A stretch of DNA of 5,642 bases from NCBI GenBank assembly GCA_903970575.1, contig CAJCJC010000196.1, positions 1 through 5,642 of the forward strand. Reading direction: 5' to 3'. The stretch comes from Alphaproteobacteria bacterium. GTDB lineage: Bacteria > Pseudomonadota > Alphaproteobacteria > BOG-932 > Roseiterribacteraceae. The translations under genes and the position numbers were made by a program. The notes under the pieces were generated by a model that was not told the origin of the DNA, ran no database searches, and saw only the letters and a program-made list of their open reading frames with translations. Positions 1 through 4,997 of this stretch are shown here, piece after piece; the stretch's first letter is position 1; each line of letters starts with the position of its first letter.

Positions 1-606
1 ACCCATTCGCGCTATGTGGTCGATTTGAATCGCGATCCATCTGGGCGGCCGCTTTACCCCGGCGCGGATAATTCCGAACTCGTTCCGCTGAAGACCTTCG
101 CGTCCGAACCGATCTATCGCGACGGTCAAGAGCCGGACGACGCGGCGATCGCCGCGCGGCGCGAGACTTATTGGCGGCCATACCACGACAATATCGCCCA
201 AGAGCTGGCGCGGCTGCGAGACCGGTTTGGCGTCGCGGTCCTTTGGGATGGGCATTCGATTATTTCGGAAGCGCCTCGGTTTTTCGAAGGCCGGCTGCCC
301 GATTTCAATCTCGGGACCGGCAAAGGCGCCACGGCCGATTCCGGGCTGACCGCGCGGATCATGGATATGCTGAACGGCGCGGAAGGGTTTACGGCAATTC
401 TGAACGGCCGTTTCACCGGCGGCTATATCACGCGCCATTACGGCCAGCCTGGCGCCGGAATTCACGCGCTTCAGCTTGAGATGGCGGAAATCGCCTATAT
501 GGAGGAAGGACCCCCTTTCGCCTGGGACCCAAGCCGGGCCGAGAACCTGACCGACGTCCTGCGGCGCGTGGTGGCAGTGCTGATCGATTGGGCGGCGGGA
601 GTGTAG
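1..606 (+). CDS. hutG: N-formylglutamate deformylase (HutG), 5' end missing
   Basis: This enzyme hydrolyses N-formyl-L-glutamate to L-glutamate and formate. It is the last step of the histidine degradation branch that runs through HutF, and it acts in the cytosol. The frame is open from base 1, so the gene begins left of the window. 201 residues are visible against roughly 260-270 for the family, so about 65 N-terminal residues are missing. Family motifs in order (visible numbering): THSRYVVDLNRDP at 1-13, a PLYPG stretch shortly after, the DGHSI motif at 83-87 (a likely metal-ligand region), NGRFTGGYITRHYG at 135-148 and GIHALQLEMAEIAYM at 153-167. The C-terminus ends naturally in TAG. No other hut gene is visible, and the gene downstream is convergent, so any hut operon lies to the left. 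No frameshift is seen. The family call is firm; substrate specificity within the N-formylglutamate amidohydrolase family is inferred. Confidence 0.93.
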   Translation, partial: THSRYVVDLNRDPSGRPLYPGADNSELVPLKTFASEPIYRDGQEPDDAAIAARRETYWRPYHDNIAQELARLRDRFGVAVLWDGHSIISEAPRFFEGRLPDFNLGTGKGATADSGLTARIMDMLNGAEGFTAILNGRFTGGYITRHYGQPGAGIHALQLEMAEIAYMEEGPPFAWDPSRAENLTDVLRRVVAVLIDWAAGV

Positions 607-669
607 CTGGGACGCAGTCCAGGCTGCTCGGCTTGGAGCTCTGGATCGCGACGTCGCGATGACGACGTA
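607..669. other. Convergent spacer between hutG and the DUF3108-like gene
   Basis: This 63-base spacer lies between two genes that converge. It carries a bulged inverted repeat just after the hutG stop (GGAC at 610-613 pairing with GTCC at 617-620, extended by CT/AG across a bulged G) and the 16-bp palindrome listed separately. No T-run follows either element on either strand, so a classical intrinsic terminator is not supported. Confidence 0.5.
645..660. repeat. Perfect 16-bp palindrome, ATCGCGACGTCGCGAT
   Basis: The sequence reads identically on both strands over 16 bases. As RNA it could fold as a 6-bp ATCGCG/CGCGAT stem with an ACGT loop. It sits between the stop codons of two converging genes, which fits a bidirectional transcription-ending or mRNA 3'-end hairpin. 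It lacks a T-tract, so the role is inferred. A protein-binding palindrome is an alternative. Confidence 0.5.
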
Positions 670-1401
670 TCAATCGCGTTCCAGCTTCACCAATTCATAC
701 CAGGTCTTCATGTAGCCGCCGACGCCGCCCTTGACGAAGATGGCGTCGTCGTCCGCGGTGACCCACATGTCGTAATCGGGATGGGCGCCCTTGTCGGTCG
801 CCATGCCGCCTTTTTCGTCGGTGAAACGGTAATGACGGCAATCGAAGGTTCCGGCCGTGACGGTGACGGTTTCCTCGCCGACATATTCAAGTTCGATGCG
901 GGATTGGGCGATCATGGGCGGGGTCGCGCCGCGATGGTCCGACGAGGGCAGGAAGGCGCGAATTTGGCGCTGATGCGGACCCTTCGACAGGTCGAGGCAT
1001 TTGCTGATATAGGCGTCACCCGCGATCGGATGGGTGCCGAAGCCATCGAACGGGCCATCGATCGGCACGCGCTGCGACAAGCGGCCGAGGGTGGGGCCGA
1101 AACTTTCGCACTCCACGAAATCCTCACCGATGCGGAACAGGCCGGCGCCCATGAAACGGTCGCCCACCGTAAGCCTTACAAAGCAATCCGTCGGACGGTC
1201 GTTCGCGTCCAGCGAAAAGGTGATGTCGCGTAGGACGGTCGGCTCCGGCTCCTCGATCTCGCACAACGCGCGCATGGTGCGCCGGCCATCGGTATGGTGG
1301 GTCCACGTGAAGAATTCGCGCCCGCGCACCTGGCCGTAAATCTCGGGCTTATGAGAGGTGTAGAGGATTTCTCCCCGGATCGTCCTGTGCTTCATCGCCA
1401 T
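670..1401 (-). CDS. Uncharacterised DUF3108-like protein, last gene of a three-gene operon
   Basis: The function is unknown. The 243-residue product has no signal peptide or membrane segment and looks beta-rich, with many alternating strands. Its C-terminal third has a VTAGTFDCRHYRF stretch (residues 181-193), then a DYDMWVTADDDAIFVKGG segment and GGYMKTWYELVKLERD at the end. This pattern resembles DUF3108-type proteins, where VxAGTF is followed by a strand ending in YRF. The match is by eye and tentative. Start choice: ATG at 1401 or the second ATG at 1395. A GGGAGAGG ribosome site lies at 1412-1405, which is close to 1401 (3-6 bases) and better spaced for 1395 (9 bases). An in-frame start at 1533 would overlap the upstream gene by over 100 bases and is not preferred. 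The EthD gene stops only 13 bases upstream, so the two are almost certainly cotranscribed. A lipid- or substrate-binding accessory role is possible but not shown. Confidence 0.8.
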   Translation of the reverse strand: MAMKHRTIRGEILYTSHKPEIYGQVRGREFFTWTHHTDGRRTMRALCEIEEPEPTVLRDITFSLDANDRPTDCFVRLTVGDRFMGAGLFRIGEDFVECESFGPTLGRLSQRVPIDGPFDGFGTHPIAGDAYISKCLDLSKGPHQRQIRAFLPSSDHRGATPPMIAQSRIELEYVGEETVTVTAGTFDCRHYRFTDEKGGMATDKGAHPDYDMWVTADDDAIFVKGGVGGYMKTWYELVKLERD

Positions 1402-1414
1402 TTTCCTCTCCCAC

Positions 1415-2044
1415 TCAAAGCGGCGTCTCGATCGATTCAGTTTCGATCCGCGCGTGAATTTCGATGCCATCCGGCGCGGCGGCCTCGAATACCATACCGC
1501 CAGGCCCATGGATCCAGCCATACAGGATTCCATCGCAGGGCGGAAAGCGGACTCCCTCGAACGGGGTCACCAGGTCGAAGGTGAGGCGCGCGATGCCGCC
1601 ATGCGCGCGCTCGAAAAGGCCCCTGCTCCAGCCGATGACGACTTGGGCAAAAGCCTCCCGTGACGCCGCCGGCGCGCGGCGGAGCATCAGGATTTCCTTG
1701 GCCACCCTGGGGTCGACGCCGCGCGGCGGACCGGCGATGAGGGTCTCCTCAGCGACCGCCGGCGCGATGCGGGCCTGATCGGTGAAACGGCGCTCGTCCT
1801 CGCGCATGATGTCTCCAACCTCCGAGGTCATCAGACGATGCACCGCCGCCAGATCGTCGACCCAGAACTCGGACAGGCAGTCGAAGCCCAGCGGCTCTGG
1901 GTCCGACGCCACGACATGGTTACGGACATATTTGGTGAAGGGAAAAAGCGGCAGGGCCAAGGGGGCGTGCCGATTCTCATAATGATCGCGGAAGGCGATT
2001 CGCGCGGTATCGGGGCGCCGGGGCATCAACCCGATGGTCTTCAT
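1415..2044 (-). CDS. EthD-domain protein, probably two tandem alpha/beta-barrel halves
   Basis: The product has 209 residues. The N-terminal half carries the EthD signature: a start of the form MKTIGLMPRRP, then FRDHYENRHAPLALPL at about 18-33 and a tyrosine/arginine-rich YVRNHVV segment at 39-45. These are small ferredoxin-like folds that usually dimerise. EthD itself accompanies a cytochrome P450 system for ethyl tert-butyl ether breakdown; other members include polyketide cyclase-like and dehydratase-like proteins. The second half (from about residue 112, KEILMLRR onward) starts with a similar strand, and the length is about twice that of a single EthD domain, so an internal duplication is likely, with the second copy diverged. 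The start overlaps the stop of the VOC gene as ATGA (2044-2041), which implies translational coupling; no strong ribosome site is seen upstream. It is not adjacent to any P450 here. The reaction is unknown. Confidence 0.82.
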   Translation of the reverse strand: MKTIGLMPRRPDTARIAFRDHYENRHAPLALPLFPFTKYVRNHVVASDPEPLGFDCLSEFWVDDLAAVHRLMTSEVGDIMREDERRFTDQARIAPAVAEETLIAGPPRGVDPRVAKEILMLRRAPAASREAFAQVVIGWSRGLFERAHGGIARLTFDLVTPFEGVRFPPCDGILYGWIHGPGGMVFEAAAPDGIEIHARIETESIETPL

Positions 2045-2577
2045 GGCGCGGCGAAATCGATCGTTTGCAAGATGTGATCCCTGCCGTCCCAGGCGCGGGA
2101 GGCGGCGACGCCCTCGGCGAAGCCCTGGAGGATCGGCGGCGTGACCTCGATGAATTCGAACAGGATGCCGGGTTCGTCCCCGGATTCGAAATAGGCTACC
2201 CTGGAGGCGGGATTGGCGGCGGAAAAGGCTAGGACCATGCCCCTGGACCCGGCCTTGACGATATCCCGGTCAAGATCGTCGGTCATCCAGGCGATGTGAT
2301 GCATGCCGACGAGCGGGCGGCCGGCGGAATCCTGGTATGGCGATGGCGTTCGGCTGGAGACCTGGATGATCTCGATCTGAAGGTCGTCCTGGTAGGACAG
2401 GCCGACATCGATGGTGACGCTGGTTTCCCGCCCTCGAAAATGGCCAATCAGAACCACGTTCTTGTACACGGTCCAGGGACCGATGCCGGAATAAAGGCTC
2501 CAGCGTTCAAGGCTAGCGTCGAGATTTTTAACTAGATAGGCGATCTGCTTGATCGGGCCGAACGCCTTTGAAATCAT
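2041..2577 (-). CDS. VOC (glyoxalase/methylmalonyl-CoA epimerase-like) family protein
   Basis: The product has 178 residues with the paired beta-alpha-beta-beta-beta modules of the vicinal oxygen chelate superfamily. Module 1 runs from IKQIAYLVKNLD (9-20) to LQIEIIQV (66-73). Module 2 runs from GMHHIAWMTDD (91-101) to ILFEFIEV (138-145). Candidate metal ligands are Q11, Q67 or E69, H93 or H94, and E141. The HHIAW and LFEFIE strands resemble methylmalonyl-CoA epimerase and Glyoxalase_4-type proteins, but the first position is Gln where the epimerase has His. Epimerase, isomerase or lyase activity on a small acyl or ketone substrate is possible; none can be assigned. Start: ATG at 2577 is preferred, with AAGGG at 2588-2584 six bases upstream; an adjacent in-frame TTG at 2580 is possible but less likely. 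It is the first gene of the operon and overlaps the EthD gene by 4 bases. Confidence 0.87.
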   Translation of the reverse strand: MISKAFGPIKQIAYLVKNLDASLERWSLYSGIGPWTVYKNVVLIGHFRGRETSVTIDVGLSYQDDLQIEIIQVSSRTPSPYQDSAGRPLVGMHHIAWMTDDLDRDIVKAGSRGMVLAFSAANPASRVAYFESGDEPGILFEFIEVTPPILQGFAEGVAASRAWDGRDHILQTIDFAAP

Positions 2578-2596
2578 CAATAGCCCTTCCCCGGCA

Positions 2597-2613
2597 CACC
2601 TGTTTTCCAGGTG
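2597..2613. repeat. Inverted repeat CACCTG-N5-CAGGTG upstream of the VOC operon
   Basis: A perfect 6-bp dyad with a 5-base centre lies about 20 bases upstream of the VOC start codon and just before its ribosome site. On the transcribed (minus) strand it reads CACCTG-GAAAA-CAGGTG. It could be a repressor operator or a 5'-leader hairpin. There is no experimental support, and no recognisable -35/-10 pair was found beside it. Confidence 0.4.
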
Positions 2614-2650
2614 AATGCTTTGCTTGACGCCCCTCGAATAGCATCAATGC

Positions 2651-2686
2651 CCCAGGCCCCGCCACCCGAAAGCGGCGAGACCTGGG
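2651..2686. terminator. Possible imperfect hairpin after the sigma gene
   Basis: CCCAGG (2651-2656) and CCTGGG (2681-2686) are complementary, and the interior holds further partly complementary CCGC/GCGG bases around a CGAAA-containing loop. It lies 20-55 bases past the sigma-factor stop on the minus strand, where an end of transcription is expected. There is no T-tract, so this is a weak terminator candidate. Transcription may instead read through from the sigma gene into the VOC operon. Confidence 0.3.
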
Positions 2687-2705
2687 CTGAGCAAAGGCGG
2701 CTGAC

Positions 2706-3317
2706 TCAGAGAGAGAGTTCGGCTGCTTCCGATGCGTTCCGGGAACTGGGGCGCGGCGCGCGGAAATCGCTGCCGAGGGCGGCGCGGAGCGCGGCGTCGG
2801 CGCGATTGACGCGGCTTTTGATGGTGCCGAGCTTGCAGCCCATGATCTCGGCCGCCTCTTCATAGGAAAGGCCGCTGGCGCGGACCAGGGTAATCACCTC
2901 CCGCTGGGCGGCGGGAAGGGTTTCGAGAGCGCGGAGGACCTCCTTCAACTCAAGGCTGTCTTCCTGATTGGCCCGGGCGGACATGGTGGCCATGGTGGCC
3001 TCGTCCAGCTCCTCGAAACGACGCTTGCGATAGGAATTGATGCGGATATTGCGCAGGATGGTGAACGTCCACGCCTTAATGTTTGTCTTCAAATCGAAAT
3101 GCTCGTAGGCGTTGAGCGCACGAACGACCGTGTCCTGCACCAGATCGTCCGCTTCGGCTGGATTGCCGGCGAGAAAACGGGCGAACGCGCGGAGATCGGG
3201 GATCACGCCCATCAATTGCTTCTCAAAAGCGCGGCGTTCCCATAAAGAGCGAGAAGAATTGCTGGAAGCGGGGGAGGATGTGCTGGAAGCGGGCGAAACG
3301 GGTTTGGGGTCTTGCAT
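2706..3317 (-). CDS. ECF-family RNA polymerase sigma factor, EcfG-like
   Basis: This group-4 sigma-70 factor directs RNA polymerase to a dedicated promoter set. It has 203 residues. The first ~25 are a Ser/Pro-rich leader holding a seven-residue tandem repeat (PASSTSS PASSNSS). Region 2 spans about 35-100, with ADDLVQDTVVRALNA (region 2.2, 56-70) and IKAWTFTILRNIRINSYRKRR (promoter -10 contacts, 80-100). Region 4 spans about 127-182, with LPAAQREVITLVRASGLSYEEAAEIMGC followed by the KLGTIKSRVNRADAAL recognition helix. The SYEEAAEIMGC/GTIKSRVNRA stretch is typical of the EcfG and related proteobacterial ECF groups. Start ATG at 3317 has AAAGG (3329-3325) seven bases upstream. No NepR-like anti-sigma, PhyR response regulator or membrane anti-sigma gene is visible next to it, so the partner lies elsewhere or is absent. 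The ECF call is firm; EcfG membership is tentative. Confidence 0.92.
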   Translation of the reverse strand: MQDPKPVSPASSTSSPASSNSSRSLWERRAFEKQLMGVIPDLRAFARFLAGNPAEADDLVQDTVVRALNAYEHFDLKTNIKAWTFTILRNIRINSYRKRRFEELDEATMATMSARANQEDSLELKEVLRALETLPAAQREVITLVRASGLSYEEAAEIMGCKLGTIKSRVNRADAALRAALGSDFRAPRPSSRNASEAAELSL

Positions 3318-3370
3318 TTTGTGGCCTTTATCGTTCCGAATTGGACTAAATTCCGACGCAATAGCCTATA

Positions 3371-3395
3371 AACACTAAGCAACTGTTTGTGTTCC
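3371..3395 (-). promoter_or_regulatory. Candidate EcfG-type promoter, GGAAC-N16-TGTT
   Basis: On the minus strand GGAAC (3395-3391) is followed after 16 bases by TGTT (3374-3371). The known EcfG/SigT consensus in Alphaproteobacteria is GGAAC-N16/17-CGTT, so the -35 matches fully and the -10 in three of four bases. Transcription would start near 3364 and leave a leader of about 45 bases before the sigma-factor ATG. The placement in front of an EcfG-like gene suggests autoregulation, which is inferred. Confidence 0.55.
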
Positions 3396-3407
3396 AAAAT
3401 AGATTGT

Positions 3408-3429
3408 AAAATCAACCGAGATTGATTTT
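3408..3429. promoter_or_regulatory. Dyad AAAATCAA-N6-TTGATTTT, candidate operator
   Basis: A perfect 8-bp inverted repeat with a 6-base centre ends about 12 bases upstream of the GGAAC element, in the middle of the divergent spacer. The size and symmetry suit a dimeric transcription factor that could act on either flanking gene. The regulator is unknown, and no transcription-factor gene other than the sigma factor is visible in the window. Confidence 0.45.
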
Positions 3430-3458
3430 CCGCCGTGCCGACGGGGCCTTAGAAATTG

Positions 3459-3473
3459 CACTAAATCTTAGTG
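3459..3473. repeat. Inverted repeat CACTAA-ATC-TTAGTG
   Basis: A perfect 6-bp dyad with a 3-base centre lies about 90 bases upstream of the LLM start. A further CACTAA copy stands at 3373-3378, overlapping the putative -10 of the sigma promoter, and a related ACTAAAT at 3345-3351. It may be a second operator type; the arms are short, so chance cannot be excluded. Confidence 0.35.
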
Positions 3474-3563
3474 ATTAACGAATGCTTTGCATTTTATGGA
3501 TTTGACAAAACATCGTGCGGACGGTCAGCGATTTTCCAGCACGGCCATGGGATCGGAGATACT

Positions 3564-4433
3564 ATGAAATTCGTGTTGTCCGGAGCCTTTACGCCCGTAG
3601 CGCATTTGCCCGAACTGGCTGTCGCCGCGGATGAAACCGGCTGGGATATGATCTCTCTCTCCGACCACACGGTGAATCCAGAAACGTTGAGCGCGCCCTA
3701 TCCTTACACGCCGGACGGGGCGCGGCGCTGGCCGGAATTCACGGATTGGCCGGACCAGATGGTGATGATGGGCGCCTTCGCGACGATCACCAAACGGCTG
3801 CGGTTCACGACCAACGCGTTCGTGCTGCCGATGCGCAATCCGTTCCTGGTGGCCAAGGCGGTTTCGACCGCGGCGATCCTATCGAATAACCGCGTGGTGC
3901 TGACGATCGGGGTCGGCTGGTCAAAGGACGAGTTCGCATTGCTGGGGCAGGATTTCTCGACCCGCGGCAAGCGGACGGACGAGATGATCGAGATCATGCG
4001 GCTGCTGTGGACCGGCGCCTATGTCGAGTATCATGGTGGGCATTACCAGTTTGGGCGGGTGGAGATGAACCCCGCGCCCCCCGCGCCGATCCCGATCTGG
4101 GTCGGCGGCATTTCGGAGCCGGCGCTGCGCCGTTGCGCCCGGATCGCCGATGGCTGGCTGACGGATTTGCAGTCTTCCGCCGATATCGTGGAGAGCATCG
4201 GCAAGATACGCGCCTACCGCACGGAATACGGCCGCGACCCGGATGATTTCGACGTGTTGGCCACGCCGATGGACGTGTTCGACGTGGACGGGTATCGCCG
4301 CCTGGAGGAACAGGGCGTGACGCGCATCCTGATGCAGCCCTGGCAGATCTACAGCCCTGGAACCAAGGATTTGCAGTTGGAGAAGGACGCCGTGGCGCGG
4401 TACGCGGATGAGGTGATCGGGCGTTTTGGGTGA
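3564..4433 (+). CDS. LLM-class (luciferase-like) flavin/F420-dependent oxidoreductase
   Basis: The 289-residue product has the TIM-barrel architecture of bacterial luciferase-like monooxygenases and resembles the group annotated as F420-dependent (TIGR03619-like). Landmarks: N-terminal strand MKFVLSGAF, AADETGWDMISLSDH at 21-35, TKRLRFTTNAFVLPMRNPFLVAKAVSTAAILSNNRV at about 77-110, the VVLTIGVGWSKDEFALLG motif at 111-128, TRGKRTDEMIEIMRLLW at 133-149, and IPIWVGG followed by ALRRCARIADGWL at 176-199. The expected reaction is flavin- or F420-coupled oxidation or reduction of an organic substrate; the substrate is unknown. Start: ATG at 3564 with GGAG at 3555-3558 upstream begins exactly where the family does. 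A GTG at 3471 would add 31 residues without family character. The gene stands alone, divergent from the sigma gene and convergent with the SRPBCC gene. Whether FMN or F420 is used cannot be told. Confidence 0.9.
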   Translation: MKFVLSGAFTPVAHLPELAVAADETGWDMISLSDHTVNPETLSAPYPYTPDGARRWPEFTDWPDQMVMMGAFATITKRLRFTTNAFVLPMRNPFLVAKAVSTAAILSNNRVVLTIGVGWSKDEFALLGQDFSTRGKRTDEMIEIMRLLWTGAYVEYHGGHYQFGRVEMNPAPPAPIPIWVGGISEPALRRCARIADGWLTDLQSSADIVESIGKIRAYRTEYGRDPDDFDVLATPMDVFDVDGYRRLEEQGVTRILMQPWQIYSPGTKDLQLEKDAVARYADEVIGRFG

Positions 4434-4434
4434 A

Positions 4435-4448
4435 GACGGTTAGCCGTC
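4435..4448. terminator. Small hairpin GACGG-TTAG-CCGTC after the LLM gene
   Basis: A perfect 5-bp stem with a tetraloop begins immediately after the LLM stop codon in the 58-base convergent spacer. A second 5-bp stem (GCGGC 4485-4489 with GCCGC 4497-4501, loop GTTTATT) spans the stop of the opposing SRPBCC gene. Neither is followed by a T-run, so both are weak candidates for 3'-end structures. Confidence 0.35.
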
Positions 4449-4491
4449 AATGAAAAGTTGAATGCGCACGACCTCCATACCGGAGCGGCGT

Positions 4492-4986
4492 TTATTGCCG
4501 CCCTTTGTAAATCTGCTCCGCCCGCGCCTTCAGCGCTCGGGCGGTGTTATCGAAGGCGATTTTTACCCAGGGGCCGCAGAAGCGCATGACGTGGGTTCCG
4601 ACATCGCCGTAGAAGGCGTCAGTCGAGTAATAGGAGCAGCGTTCGGGGCCGAGGGCGGTGACGTATTGGTCGCGGCGGGCAGGATAGGGCCAGGCCTCGA
4701 TGTATTTCAGCTCCCAGGATAGCTGCTTTTCGGGCTCGAAGGCGCAAACATGTTCGACATTGGGGCTGAGTTCGTCGCTCCAGAAGCTTTTCAGCTTCAT
4801 ATAGACGGGCGCGCCCATTTCCAGCGTGGACTCCGCCGCGACGCAGAACGGGTTCCATTCGCCATAACGCGGCAGGTCGGTCAGCACCTGCCACACGACG
4901 GAGGCCGGGGCGTCGATCTCGATGGTGATCGAGTGTACGACGTTGTCGGGGTTGAAGCCCATGATGGGATCGAAATCGTCTGGCAT
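4492..4986 (-). CDS. SRPBCC-family (START/Bet v1-like) protein
   Basis: The 164-residue product has the helix-grip fold that forms a deep hydrophobic ligand pocket. The family entry motif is clear: SITIEIDAPASVVWQVLTDLPRYGEWNPF at about 19-47, followed by beta strands (GAPVYMKLKSF, 58-68; KQLSWELKYI, 87-96) and a C-terminal helix KIAFDNTARALKARAEQIY (142-160). Relatives include polyketide cyclases, aromatic-ring hydroxylase companions, CoxG-like and lipid-binding proteins, so the role is probably binding or transforming a hydrophobic small molecule. The start ATG at 4986 lies 11 bases after the stop of the AtuA-type gene, whose TAG overlaps the likely ribosome site AGGGG (4999-4995, spacing 8). 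The two genes are therefore very likely cotranscribed. It converges on the LLM gene. The specific ligand is unknown. Confidence 0.88.
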   Translation of the reverse strand: MPDDFDPIMGFNPDNVVHSITIEIDAPASVVWQVLTDLPRYGEWNPFCVAAESTLEMGAPVYMKLKSFWSDELSPNVEHVCAFEPEKQLSWELKYIEAWPYPARRDQYVTALGPERCSYYSTDAFYGDVGTHVMRFCGPWVKIAFDNTARALKARAEQIYKGRQ

Positions 4987-4997
4987 GGTGGGGGCCC

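Larger units (their letters stand above)
3318..3563. other. Divergent intergenic region between sigma factor and LLM oxidoreductase
   Basis: These 246 bases lie between two divergent start codons and are visibly richer in A and T than the flanking genes. They hold a candidate GGAAC-type promoter for the sigma gene and two inverted repeats, listed separately. No clear sigma-70 promoter was found for the LLM gene: a perfect TTGACA stands at 3502-3507 but has no acceptable -10 element at the right distance. No small gene with convincing coding character was seen. Confidence 0.6.

Noticed and set aside
781..1233. 150-codon open frame on the plus strand, opposite the DUF3108-like gene
   Set aside because: It is antisense to a better-supported gene in an operon, has no ribosome site or recognisable domain, and is typical of long shadow frames in GC-rich DNA.
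1402..1533. Longer N-terminus for the DUF3108-like gene starting at 1533
   Set aside because: It would overlap the EthD coding sequence by more than 100 bases. The added residues are basic and low in family character, and a good ribosome site stands just before 1401/1395.
2611..2865. 84-codon plus-strand open frame over the sigma 3' end and spacer
   Set aside because: It is Ala/Arg/Ser-rich with no domain, and most of it is antisense to sigma region 4.
3333..3337. Second GGAAC on the minus strand near the sigma start
   Set aside because: At 16 or 17 bases downstream there is no GTT, and the spacing would put the transcript start inside the coding sequence.
3502..3507. Perfect TTGACA as -35 for the LLM gene
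   Set aside because: The hexamers at 16-18 bases downstream (around TCAGCG) do not resemble TATAAT, so a sigma-70 promoter is not supported.
3471..3563. GTG start at 3471 for the LLM oxidoreductase
   Set aside because: The extra 31 residues do not resemble the family. The GTG lies within a dyad without a ribosome site, while ATG at 3564 has GGAG upstream and begins at the usual first strand.
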